Notes under the pieces: generated by a model
The model's database searches: none
What the model saw: only the letters and a program-made list of their open reading frames with translations
Told to the model about the DNA's origin: nothing
Shown: positions 7,361-14,088 of the stretch, piece by piece
How positions within the stretch are numbered: position 1 is the stretch's first letter
How the letters are laid out: each line of letters opens with the position of its first letter
Position numbers and translations under genes: made by a program
From: an uncultured Oscillospiraceae bacterium
Lineage (GTDB): Bacteria > Bacillota_A > Clostridia > Oscillospirales > Oscillospiraceae
Reading direction: 5' to 3'
DNA: 16,761 bases
NCBI GenBank assembly: GCA_910579155.1
Contig: CAJTTS010000073.1
Location: 1 to 16,761, forward strand

Positions 7361-8407
7361 TCAAAAGTCGATGTAACTGGGGATATCCGGCGGGAGCACC
7401 ACGTTGCCCTCGCACCGCTCGCCCCGGAGCTGGCGCAGCAGGAGGGACGTACACTCCTTGCCCCCGCGCACGAAATTGGAGCGGCTGGTGAGAATGCGGG
7501 TATCCGTCACCACAGGGGGCTCGGCGTCGGACAGGGTGGCGATTTTCAGCCCCCGGCCCCGGCCGTTCAGGGCGGCGCTGAGGTGGTTTACCATGACGCT
7601 CCAGCAGCACACCACCGCGTCCCCCGGCTGGAAATTGGAGATGCGGGGCATGATCTCCTGGGCCAGGTACTGGCCGCACATCCGGTTCAAGTTGGAGTGG
7701 CGGTCGTCGGTGTCGCCCACGCAGGTGCTGGAGGGCAGCAGGGACACGGAGAACTCGGACCCCGAATACAGCTCCGCCGCACGGCGCAGGCCCTTTTCCC
7801 GGTATCCCTCCTGGAGGCTTTGCACGTCGGGCCGCCAGTACAGGATCCGCCGGGCGCCCTCGCCGAACAGGCGGCAGGCCACCTCGAAGGCCCCCCGCTC
7901 ATAGTCGAAGCTCACCGAGGCCAACTCCGGCTCCTCCGGGCAGCAGTCGCAGGCCACGAAGGGGAGGGCGTTGTCGATGATTGCCTGGCGGCAGTGCTGC
8001 TCGGGGGGGTAGCCGTCGGATGAGACATAAATGATGCCGTCGGTGCGCCGCTGTAAAACGCTTTCCAGAAAGTTGGGGTACAGCGGGCTGCTGGCGCTGA
8101 AATCAAACAGCATGATCCAATAACCTTCCGCCTGGAGGCTCTCCCGGATGCCCTGGAGCAGCCCGCTGAACCGGGTGTTGGTCAGGGCCTTCTCCATGGC
8201 CACGCTGATGGAGCGGGTGCTGTTGTTGCGCAGGGACTGGGCGGCGCTGTTGGGAACGTATTGCAGCCTTCTGGCGGCGTTCAGCACCGCCTTGCGGGTC
8301 TCGGGCGAAATCTTCTGGGTGGTGTTTCCGCTGAGGATATAGGATACCGTGGTGTGGGAAACGCCCACTTCCGCGGCAATGTCTTTGATGGTCGGTCTGG
8401 CTCTCAT
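7361..8407 (-). CDS. LacI/GalR-family transcriptional regulator
   Basis: A 348-residue regulator. The N-terminal helix-turn-helix and hinge are typical: PTIKDIAAEVGVSHTTVSYILSG (residues 5-27), followed by KISPETRKAVLNAARRLQYVPN. The rest is a periplasmic-binding-protein-like sensor domain (GLLQGIRESLQAEGYWIMLFD, RRTDGIIYVSSDG, FDYERGAFEVACRLFGEGARRI) with an unusually Cys-rich centre (ACDCCPEE). The open frame extends upstream to 8623, but GAGGAGG precedes the ATG at 8407 by about eight bases and the family N-terminus begins there. It is convergent with the ligase gene. It may control the cai/fix module, whose promoters carry LacI-like half-sites, or flagellin. Its ligand cannot be read from the sequence. 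Confidence 0.9.
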   Translation of the reverse strand: MRARPTIKDIAAEVGVSHTTVSYILSGNTTQKISPETRKAVLNAARRLQYVPNSAAQSLRNNSTRSISVAMEKALTNTRFSGLLQGIRESLQAEGYWIMLFDFSASSPLYPNFLESVLQRRTDGIIYVSSDGYPPEQHCRQAIIDNALPFVACDCCPEEPELASVSFDYERGAFEVACRLFGEGARRILYWRPDVQSLQEGYREKGLRRAAELYSGSEFSVSLLPSSTCVGDTDDRHSNLNRMCGQYLAQEIMPRISNFQPGDAVVCCWSVMVNHLSAALNGRGRGLKIATLSDAEPPVVTDTRILTSRSNFVRGGKECTSLLLRQLRGERCEGNVVLPPDIPSYIDF

Positions 8408-8480
8408 TGGGGCTCCTCCTCTTTTGCCGCGCCGCCGTTTGGAAGCTTCGGCGGCACGGACGCAACGGTCTGTTACTGGT

Positions 8481-8509
8481 ATATTACAGGAAAAAAGTTC
8501 TGCTGTCAA
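8481..8509 (-). promoter_or_regulatory. Sigma70-type promoter of the LacI-family gene
   Basis: On the minus strand TTGACA (8509-8504) and TAATAT (8486-8481) are 17 bases apart. Transcription would start near 8474, giving a leader of about 67 nt before the ATG at 8407. Confidence 0.7.
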
Positions 8510-8674
8510 TGGAAAAAGTGAAGTCACAGGGCTGTTGACAGTAAAAATATACCATATCTTGCCGAGGCGGACAGACCGTAGCGGGGAGCGGTCCCGGCGG
8601 CCTTGTGCCGCTCCCGCTGCCAAGCCCCGGTGTATGGGGCCGGTTCAACGGAGACGGAGACGATCAAATTTAAG

Positions 8675-8821
8675 CCACGCAAAATATATAGATTTTGCAT
8701 GGATAAATTTTAAGGTTAAAATTTTTTGAAATAAGGCTTAATTCCGGCTGGAAAGCGTCCGATATAGAGGGTGAAGCTGGCAAAACGCGCAGGGAACGCA
8801 AAACCTATAAGTTTTGCGTGG
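8675..8821. repeat. Paired 28-bp palindromes bounding a flagellin promoter segment
   Basis: The first copy (8675-8702) has arms CCACGCAAAA and TTTTGCATGG. The second (8794-8821) has the perfect arms ACGCAAAAC (8796-8804) and GTTTTGCGT (8811-8819). The copies agree at 22 of 28 positions in inverted and 21 of 28 in direct orientation. The intervening 91 bp contains a sigma28-like promoter. A further perfect palindrome with arms AAATTTTAA (8705-8713) and TTAAAATTT (8716-8724) lies between them. They may be operators, the ends of an invertible segment, or part of an interspersed repeat. Confidence 0.6.
8739..8765 (+). promoter_or_regulatory. Sigma28 (FliA/SigD)-like promoter for flagellin
   Basis: TAAT (8739-8742), 15 bases, then TCCGATAT (8758-8765) follows the flagellar sigma consensus TAAA-N15-GCCGATAA, with three of four and six of eight matches and exact spacing. 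It is the only CCGATA on the plus strand upstream of flagellin that I found. The implied leader is about 345 nt, which is unusually long. Confidence 0.5.
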
Positions 8822-9063
8822 TAGAAGAGGGGAGACGGGCGCGGCGCGGAAAAAGCGCGGCGCGGGGGACGGCAAAACGGCCTCCTGTCCCAAAGCCTGC
8901 CGCTGCCAGTTGCGCGCCCCGCAAATGAACGACGTCGGCGGAAACGCCGGTGAGCGCCCATGGTTTCAGCCGGTTTTCGCGAGCCGGATGGAATATAGTC
9001 CCGCGCCGGAGGTTTCAAACGCTGAAGGCCAAAGCGTTTGGAATGCTCAGCGCACCACAGACC

Positions 9064-9110
9064 TGTGCCTGGAGAAAGGACTCTCAGGGCACATTAAAAG
9101 ACGAAAGGAG
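9064..9110 (+). promoter_or_regulatory. CsrA-type translational control site in the flagellin leader
   Basis: A hairpin pairs TGTG, CCTG and GAG (9064-9074) with CTC, CAGG and CACA (9081-9093), with single-base bulges. It presents AAAGGA (9075-9080) as its six-base loop. The flagellin ribosome binding site AAAGGAG (9104-9110) repeats the same core. Two GGA sites 29 nt apart, one in a hairpin loop and one over the Shine-Dalgarno sequence, match the arrangement of CsrA sites on Bacillus hag mRNA. No csrA or fliW gene lies in this window. Confidence 0.5.
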
Positions 9111-9118
9111 TCAAATTC

Positions 9119-11068
9119 ATGCGTATTCAGCACAACATCATGGCGATGAACGCCTATCGCAACTACACGAACAACGTGTCCGCGATGAAGTCCAACCTGG
9201 AGAAGCTCTCCTCCGGCTACAAGATCAACCGCGCGGGCGACGACGCCGCCGGTCTGGCCATTTCCGAGAAGATGCGCGCCCAGATCACCGGCCTGGAGAC
9301 CGCCCAGAAGAACGCCAAGGACGGCATCTCCCTGGTGCAGACCGCCGAGGGCGCTCTGACTGAGGTTCACGACATGCTCAACCGTATGGTGGAGCTGGCC
9401 ACCCAGTCCGCCAACGGCACCTACGACAACACCACTGACCGCGCTCAGTTGCAGAAGGAAGTTGACCAGCTGAAGGACGAGATCAACCGCATCGCCGACA
9501 GCGCCAACTTCAACGGCATCAAGCTGCTGGACGGCTCCATGGCCAAGACCGACGCCATTGAGGGCTCCACCAGCACCAGCATACAGGATGTCACCGGCAT
9601 GGACCGTATCATCAAGAGCGTCATGGACAGCGGCAAGACCTATGACAACGCCGGCGTCAACACCATTCTGGACGGCGTGGGCGGCACTCCCACCAAGGCC
9701 ACCATGGCGATTGACCTGAGCACCATGGAATTCAAGACCACCGGAAACGTTACTGCGGCGGGCTATGCCACCGGCACCATCACCATCTCCATCGGCGACG
9801 CCAAGTTTACGACGAATGCGTCCGGCGTGGCTTTCGGAAGCGATGGCAGCATCACTGCTTCCGCCGTCATGGATTCCATCCTGAAAAATTCGGAGAACTT
9901 TGCCGACGGGAAGGGCAGCGTAGGCGGCGGCAAGAACGAGGTCACCATCAACGGCGTCAACTGGACGGTTGCGGCCACCGGCACTAAGCTGAAGTTCACC
10001 CAGGTTGACGTCCCGAAGACCGCCGATGAGGCCCGCACCAACTTTGACGTGAACGTGTCCATCGCCGGGCCGGACGCGGGCAAGTTCCAGATCTCTCTGA
10101 AGGATCCTGACGCGGGCAGCCTCAACAACATTGATGGGTCCTTCTCCATCAAGGTTGGTACTGAGACGATCACTGCCGGCGTTGCCGCCGCCGACGCGAA
10201 GAAGGCCAACACCGTCTTCGAGATCAAGGACAGCGACATCAAGGACGGCACCAAGATCGCCATCGGCACCTGGTCCCTGGTCCTCAAGGTGGGCACCAGC
10301 AGCTCCGTCAAGGAGGGCACTACGGCGGGCCAGACCAAGGACGGCGAGACCATCGTGACGCTGGATGACGGCGACGACCTGAATACCGCCCTGAGCAAGA
10401 TCGGCGAGACCCTCACCAAGAATGGAAATACGTTCAACATGAAGTATCTGACTGCCAATGGCAGTGAGGCAACCGCCAAGTTCCAGATCGGCGTCAGCGA
10501 CGGCAGCCAGGGCTTCCCCAAGGGCCTGACCATCCAGCGTGTGGGTGCGTATGACAAGACCGCGAGTAGGGGCAGCGCTGCGTTTGCTTTCGACAGCCTG
10601 GAGAAGCTGGCGGTCAACTTCAAGATGCAGGTGACCAACACCACCACCATCGAGGCGAAGGAGGCCCAGAAGGGCCTGACCCTCCAGATCGGCGACACCG
10701 CGGACAGCTTCAACCAGCTGAACGTGTCCATCGGCGATATGCACACCTCCTCCCTGGGGCTGGACAAGATCTCCATTGCCGACCAGGAGAGCGCCGCTGC
10801 TGCCATCGACGCCATCAAGGATGCCATCAACCAGGTGTCCGACGTCCGCGGTACTCTGGGCGCCACCCAGAACCGTCTGGACCACACCATCAACAACCTG
10901 TCCGTCATGACCGAGAACATCCAGGATGCCGAGTCCACCATCCGCGACACCGACGTGGCCGACGAGATGATGGCGTACACCAAGAACAACATCCTGATCC
11001 AGTCCGCTCAGGCCATGCTGGCTCAGGCCAACCAGGTGCCTCAGGGCGTGCTGCAGCTCCTGCAGTAA
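9119..11068 (+). CDS. Flagellin (filament subunit) with a large variable central domain
   Basis: A 649-residue flagellin. The N-terminal D0/D1 region (1-140) is canonical: [48 protein letters not shown], and [15 protein letters not shown] (88-102), which keeps the TLR5-recognised D1 motif type. The C-terminal D1/D0 part starts near 522 and runs through the [17 protein letters not shown] segment to [18 protein letters not shown] and the terminus VLQLLQ. Between them about 380 residues form a Thr/Ser/Gly-rich, cysteine-free insertion that should make surface-exposed D2/D3 domains and offers many O-glycosylation sites. Typical small clostridial flagellins are nearer 270-300 residues. AAAGGAG lies eight bases before the ATG. 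A terminator follows, so it is monocistronic or nearly so. The next genes look like its modification system. Confidence 0.97.
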   Translation: MRIQHNIMAMNAYRNYTNNVSAMKSNLEKLSSGYKINRAGDDAAGLAISEKMRAQITGLETAQKNAKDGISLVQTAEGALTEVHDMLNRMVELATQSANGTYDNTTDRAQLQKEVDQLKDEINRIADSANFNGIKLLDGSMAKTDAIEGSTSTSIQDVTGMDRIIKSVMDSGKTYDNAGVNTILDGVGGTPTKATMAIDLSTMEFKTTGNVTAAGYATGTITISIGDAKFTTNASGVAFGSDGSITASAVMDSILKNSENFADGKGSVGGGKNEVTINGVNWTVAATGTKLKFTQVDVPKTADEARTNFDVNVSIAGPDAGKFQISLKDPDAGSLNNIDGSFSIKVGTETITAGVAAADAKKANTVFEIKDSDIKDGTKIAIGTWSLVLKVGTSSSVKEGTTAGQTKDGETIVTLDDGDDLNTALSKIGETLTKNGNTFNMKYLTANGSEATAKFQIGVSDGSQGFPKGLTIQRVGAYDKTASRGSAAFAFDSLEKLAVNFKMQVTNTTTIEAKEAQKGLTLQIGDTADSFNQLNVSIGDMHTSSLGLDKISIADQESAAAAIDAIKDAINQVSDVRGTLGATQNRLDHTINNLSVMTENIQDAESTIRDTDVADEMMAYTKNNILIQSAQAMLAQANQVPQGVLQLLQ

Positions 11069-11120
11069 GCGTCCGAGCCGTCGTGAGCAGCGCGGATGGA
11101 CCGGGGCGAGGGCGAGCGGA

Positions 11121-11203
11121 GGGCCGCGCAGCGGCCCGCAGACCAGCCCGAGTCGGAGGGAAGCCGCGCGTCGCGAACAGGCGAGGCGTGATAACGCCGC
11201 CTG
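11121..11203. repeat. Hairpins in the GC-rich 3' region of flagellin
   Basis: Between the flagellin stop (11068) and its terminator lie about 165 noncoding GC-rich bases. They include a perfect hairpin GGGCCGC (11121-11127) / GCGGCCC (11131-11137). A second stem has GGCGT (11185-11189) / ACGCC (11194-11198), nested inside CAGG/CCTG. These could stabilise the 3' end of flagellin mRNA. No ORF or named RNA is recognised. Confidence 0.5.
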
Positions 11204-11235
11204 ACCAAGGCACACGCATATTCTACGCAAAAAAT

Positions 11236-11264
11236 GGGGGCGGGCGGTGCCCGCCCCCGTTTTC
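11236..11264 (+). terminator. Rho-independent terminator after flagellin
   Basis: A perfect 10-bp stem, GGGGGCGGGC (11236-11245) and GCCCGCCCCC (11249-11258), with a GGT loop is followed by GTTTT. An A-run precedes it. Confidence 0.9.
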
Positions 11265-11281
11265 CTGCCCATATGACGTTG

Positions 11282-11310
11282 GGGAGAGCCGCATCTCATG
11301 CGGCTGTCCC
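11282..11310 (+). repeat. Leader hairpin upstream of the modification operon
   Basis: AGCCGCAT (11287-11294) and ATGCGGCT (11298-11305) pair around CTC. GGGA (11282-11285) and TCCC (11307-11310) extend the stem across one G-G mismatch. There is no T-run after it, so it is not an intrinsic terminator. It ends 34 bases before the start of the 671-aa gene and could stabilise or regulate that mRNA. I see no convincing promoter between the flagellin terminator and the gene, so read-through from flagellin is possible. Confidence 0.55.
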
Positions 11311-11344
11311 AAGCGCCACCAAGCACAGGAAGGGAGCAATACGC

Positions 11345-13360
11345 ATGGAAGCGATAGAAATTGCCCGGAAACTGGCCGCACTGGGGCAGGCTGGGGACGC
11401 CTGCAAGGCCTACGGCCTGGCTGTCCAACAGGGGGCGGACCCCATGGGGCAGATGGAGGCGGCGGCTTATATTTTGCAGAACGGCGGAGATTACCGCATC
11501 TCCTATGGCTGTTTTGTGGGGCTGTATAACCAGGGGCTGTTCCGGGAGGATATCCTGCCGCTGATGGAGGCGGTGTTTTACCAGCCCAATATCAAGCAAC
11601 TCAAGTCCCGTTATGAGCGCAACTGCAAGCTGCTGAGCCGGTATCCCTACCTGTTCCGGAAAGATTTCGTGCCGTTCGAAGAGCTGCCGGTGCAGTTTTT
11701 CCCCTATGACGACCACAACGGGTATGTCCCGTTTTACCGGACTGAGGAGCAGTTTGGTGAATTCGTGAATTTCGGAAACCAGGTCGTCAGCCGGAACTTT
11801 TTCAAGGATCTGGACAAGCCCATCCTGGCGGCGGACGTGTTTTCCCAGTACGAGCTGGAGTATCTCAACGACAACGTGCGCCCCAGCGAGTATATCGGCA
11901 GGGAGAACCACATCTATCTGCATTACACGGACTGGGGCGTGTTCTGCGCCTATTTGCAGTGCCTGAACCTGCGCAAACTGCTGGAGAGCAAGAAGCTTGT
12001 GTTTCTGATCGGGGACGAGATCGAACAGTATCCCATCGACTTCAAGGAGCGATTCGGGATCGACTACAGCCAATATCCGGTGAAGTCCATCAGCATCCGG
12101 GAGGTAAACCGGATGATCTGGCACACGCAGTTGTCCACCCACAACGGCGGCGACTTTTTCAATGAAATATTTGACGGGCATCCCAACCTGATCATCCTGG
12201 ATTCGGTCATGTTCGACAATATGGAAAAGACGGTAGCCGATTTCCTTAATGTGCTGTCAAATGCGGCGACGGTGCAGCAGGCGATTGACTGCGCCAATTT
12301 CCTGAATCCCGACCGGGTGAGGGAGATGTATTACATGCGGGACCGCACAATGAAGGATTCCGCGGTGGCGTTGTTTCTGGCCAGGGACGATGTGGCGTGC
12401 AGTGTGGAGGCCGATTCCCGTATTGCTCCGGCCCTTTTCTTCCAGCCGCATTTCTCCAACATCGTCTACCAGCTCCGGGCGGGCAGCGGGAACCGGACGG
12501 TATTGGAATCAAAGAGCGCGGACACCATTCACCAGTCCCAGATATTCCGGCAATTCAAGTATATCAAGACCTTTACGCCCATGCGGCGCTTTACCACCAG
12601 CCACGGGGCCACGGTGAGGTATATGTATCAGGAGTCGGTGAAGAGGGACGGCCCGGAAGAGGATGGAAAAAACGCAATTGTCAGCGACGCGGTGATGGAG
12701 CGCGTTCTGAACCGGAGCTTCATGATCGACCCGGAGGACCGGCTGTATAAAGATAGCGTGCTGGTGCGGCTTGAGGACGGGAAGCTCAATCCCAATGCAA
12801 CATTCAGGGCCCTTGCCGCGTTCTTGGACCTGCCATATACGGAGAGCATGACGGCTTGCAGCATACACGGAGAGCCGTCCCCCAGCGTAAGCCAGGAGGG
12901 ATATGCCCCAGGAATGAGCCCCATTTCGATCTACCGAACCTATGACGAGTATGTCAACGACAGCGAACGGTACTTCATCGAGTATTTTCTGCGGGACGCT
13001 TACGAGTATTACGGCTATGGCTTCCAATACTACGACGGCGCAACCATGGATGAGCCGAAGGTGGCAGAACTGATTGCTGGATTCACCACGATAGATCATT
13101 ACATGAAGGAGACGGCCTATAAGCTGTTTAAGGACATAAAGGTGTCCCAAGATGGGGAGCGCGTAGACCCGGAGATGGAGGAGCGCGTCCGGGAGCAGCT
13201 TGTGGAAGAGCGCATAAAGGGCTATTCCGCGAACCGGCTGGAGAGCGCCAAGATATTGCTGGAGGGCCTGCGGTTTGTGAACAAAAACGGCCAGCCGCTG
13301 CGGATGATGCCCAGGCTGGAGCTTGACCCGGCACTGTTGGAGCAGCCGCTGTACCACTGA
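11345..13360 (+). CDS. Large flagellin-linked protein with sulfotransferase-like C-terminal region (function unproven)
   Basis: A 671-residue cytoplasmic protein with no signal peptide or membrane segment. The first 100 residues are helical and repeat-like (ARKLAALGQAGDACKAYGLAV). The middle has LHYTDWGVFCAYLQCLNLRKL (192-212), KKLVFLIGDEIEQYP (216-230) and a conserved-looking FKYIKTFTPMRRFTTSHGAT (404-423). Residues 471-500 (SVLVRLEDGKLNPNATFRAL, then AAFLDLPYTE) look like the RYEDL...dP..t...l..FL segment of sulfotransferases, and RYFIEYFLRDAYEYYGYGF (542-560) like their C-terminus. The N-terminal PAPS loop (PKSGTTW) is not recognisable, so a sulfotransferase call is tentative. GGAAGGGAG precedes the ATG, and the upstream in-frame extension lacks a good site. 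Its position after flagellin and before an APS-kinase-like gene suggests flagellin modification. It is not a recognisable Maf (DUF115) protein. Confidence 0.75.
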   Translation: MEAIEIARKLAALGQAGDACKAYGLAVQQGADPMGQMEAAAYILQNGGDYRISYGCFVGLYNQGLFREDILPLMEAVFYQPNIKQLKSRYERNCKLLSRYPYLFRKDFVPFEELPVQFFPYDDHNGYVPFYRTEEQFGEFVNFGNQVVSRNFFKDLDKPILAADVFSQYELEYLNDNVRPSEYIGRENHIYLHYTDWGVFCAYLQCLNLRKLLESKKLVFLIGDEIEQYPIDFKERFGIDYSQYPVKSISIREVNRMIWHTQLSTHNGGDFFNEIFDGHPNLIILDSVMFDNMEKTVADFLNVLSNAATVQQAIDCANFLNPDRVREMYYMRDRTMKDSAVALFLARDDVACSVEADSRIAPALFFQPHFSNIVYQLRAGSGNRTVLESKSADTIHQSQIFRQFKYIKTFTPMRRFTTSHGATVRYMYQESVKRDGPEEDGKNAIVSDAVMERVLNRSFMIDPEDRLYKDSVLVRLEDGKLNPNATFRALAAFLDLPYTESMTACSIHGEPSPSVSQEGYAPGMSPISIYRTYDEYVNDSERYFIEYFLRDAYEYYGYGFQYYDGATMDEPKVAELIAGFTTIDHYMKETAYKLFKDIKVSQDGERVDPEMEERVREQLVEERIKGYSANRLESAKILLEGLRFVNKNGQPLRMMPRLELDPALLEQPLYH

Positions 13361-13361
13361 G

Positions 13362-13562
13362 ATGGACAGAGACGATGCGAGTCTGGAGGCGCTGAACGAG
13401 GCGCAGTACCTGCTGGAGCGGATGCTGGAGCTGGCGGAGCGCTCGGCAGGGGACGAGTGTAACGACGGCCAGCGAAGGGATATGCAAAAGGGATTTGAGC
13501 TGCTGCGCGGCCTGGTGGATCAGGCGATGGAACGATACCAAAGAGGGAGAACAACCGAATGA
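13362..13562 (+). CDS. 66-aa protein resembling the flagellin D1 N-terminal helix
   Basis: A small, charged, all-helical protein beginning MDRDDASLEALNEAQYLLER. It aligns almost collinearly with residues 79-130 of the flagellin in this window. LLERMLELAERSA faces [13 protein letters not shown], and RRDMQKGFELLRGLVDQ faces [18 protein letters not shown], with about 15 identities in 51 and one gap. It lacks D0 and the C-terminal helix, so it cannot polymerise as flagellin does. The ATG is one base after the upstream stop (TGAgATG) with no well-spaced ribosome binding site, so translation is probably coupled. Its own stop overlaps the next start (ATGA). It may bind a flagellin partner, chaperone or modifying enzyme by mimicry. 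I do not know a named family for it. Confidence 0.8.
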   Translation: MDRDDASLEALNEAQYLLERMLELAERSAGDECNDGQRRDMQKGFELLRGLVDQAMERYQRGRTTE

Positions 13563-14065
13563 GCAAAAAGGGAACTGTTTATTTCTTCACCGGACTGGCC
13601 GGAGCGGGAAAGACCACGCTCGGCACCCTGTTTTACCGACGGATGAAGGAAAAAAAGAACGATGTGGTGTTGCTGGACGGAGATCAGCTGCGGCGGCTGT
13701 CCACTGTGGTCAGCGGCTATACCACCGAGGAACGCAGGAGCGGCGCGTATTTCAATTTTGAATTGGCCGAGCTGCTGACGGATCAGAGTGTTGACGTGGT
13801 GCTGTGCAGCATTTCTATGTATGACGACGTGCGGGCCTGGGCCAGGGAGCATATCGAGAACTATAAGGAAATCTACATCAAGGTGAAATGGGAGACGCTG
13901 TACAAGCGGGATCAGAAAGGGCTGTACAGCTCCGGGACGAAGAACGTGGTAGGCGTGGACCTGCTGTGTGAGGAACCGAAGACGCCGGATTTCGTCATTG
14001 AGAATGACGGTCTGGAAACGCCGCAGACCATTGTAGAACGGCTGGAGGCAGCCTTATTGAAATAA
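13559..14065 (+). CDS. Adenylylsulfate kinase-like P-loop kinase (CysC family, divergent)
   Basis: A 168-residue kinase. Walker A is FTGLAGAGKTT (10-20), then VVLLDGDQLRR (36-46) and the family lid signature KRDQKGLYSSG (116-126). CEEPKTPDFVIEND (137-150) matches the C-terminal part of APS kinases. True APS kinases make PAPS from APS and ATP. Here the usual APS-contacting FSEADRNENIRR stretch has become YTTEERRSGAYF (54-65), so the substrate may differ. The Campylobacter capsule homologue Cj1415, also annotated as CysC, phosphorylates a CDP-linked phosphoramidate. GAGGGAG lies nine bases before the ATG, which overlaps the preceding stop. A partner role with the sulfotransferase-like gene upstream is plausible but inferred. 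Confidence 0.85.
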   Translation: MSKKGTVYFFTGLAGAGKTTLGTLFYRRMKEKKNDVVLLDGDQLRRLSTVVSGYTTEERRSGAYFNFELAELLTDQSVDVVLCSISMYDDVRAWAREHIENYKEIYIKVKWETLYKRDQKGLYSSGTKNVVGVDLLCEEPKTPDFVIENDGLETPQTIVERLEAALLK

Positions 14066-14088
14066 AAACGTGGAGAGGGAGGCGCCAT

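Larger units (their letters stand above)
8408..9118. other. Long intergenic region between the LacI gene and flagellin
   Basis: These 711 bases contain no supported gene. From left to right they hold the LacI-gene promoter, an AT-rich stretch (about 8661-8745) with three palindromes, a sigma28-like promoter and a GC-rich tract with a direct repeat of GCGCGGCGCGG (8839-8849 and 8855-8865). They end in a structured leader with several hairpins: CGGCG-GAAA-CGCCG at 8936-8949, CAAACGCT/AGCGTTTG at 9016-9040, and the 9064-9093 hairpin. The leader is far longer than flagellin translation requires. Confidence 0.8.

Noticed and set aside
8535..8560. Plus-strand TTGACA at 8535 as a flagellin promoter
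   Set aside because: No acceptable -10 lies 16-18 bases downstream; the nearest candidate, TATCTT, is only 14 away.
9003..9090. Resemblance to a glycine riboswitch (a CGCCGGAGG segment, a stem, GGAATGCTCAG, then CTCTCAGG)
   Set aside because: The conserved aptamer elements are not in the right order or complete, CTCTCAGG is explained by the 9064-9093 hairpin, and flagellin is not a usual target. An Rfam scan would settle it.
9047..12181. A 1044-residue open frame on the minus strand across flagellin and the 671-aa gene
   Set aside because: It is the antisense shadow of two clear genes in high-GC DNA. Its composition is rich in His, Gly, Val and Leu with no domain, and it spans a terminator.
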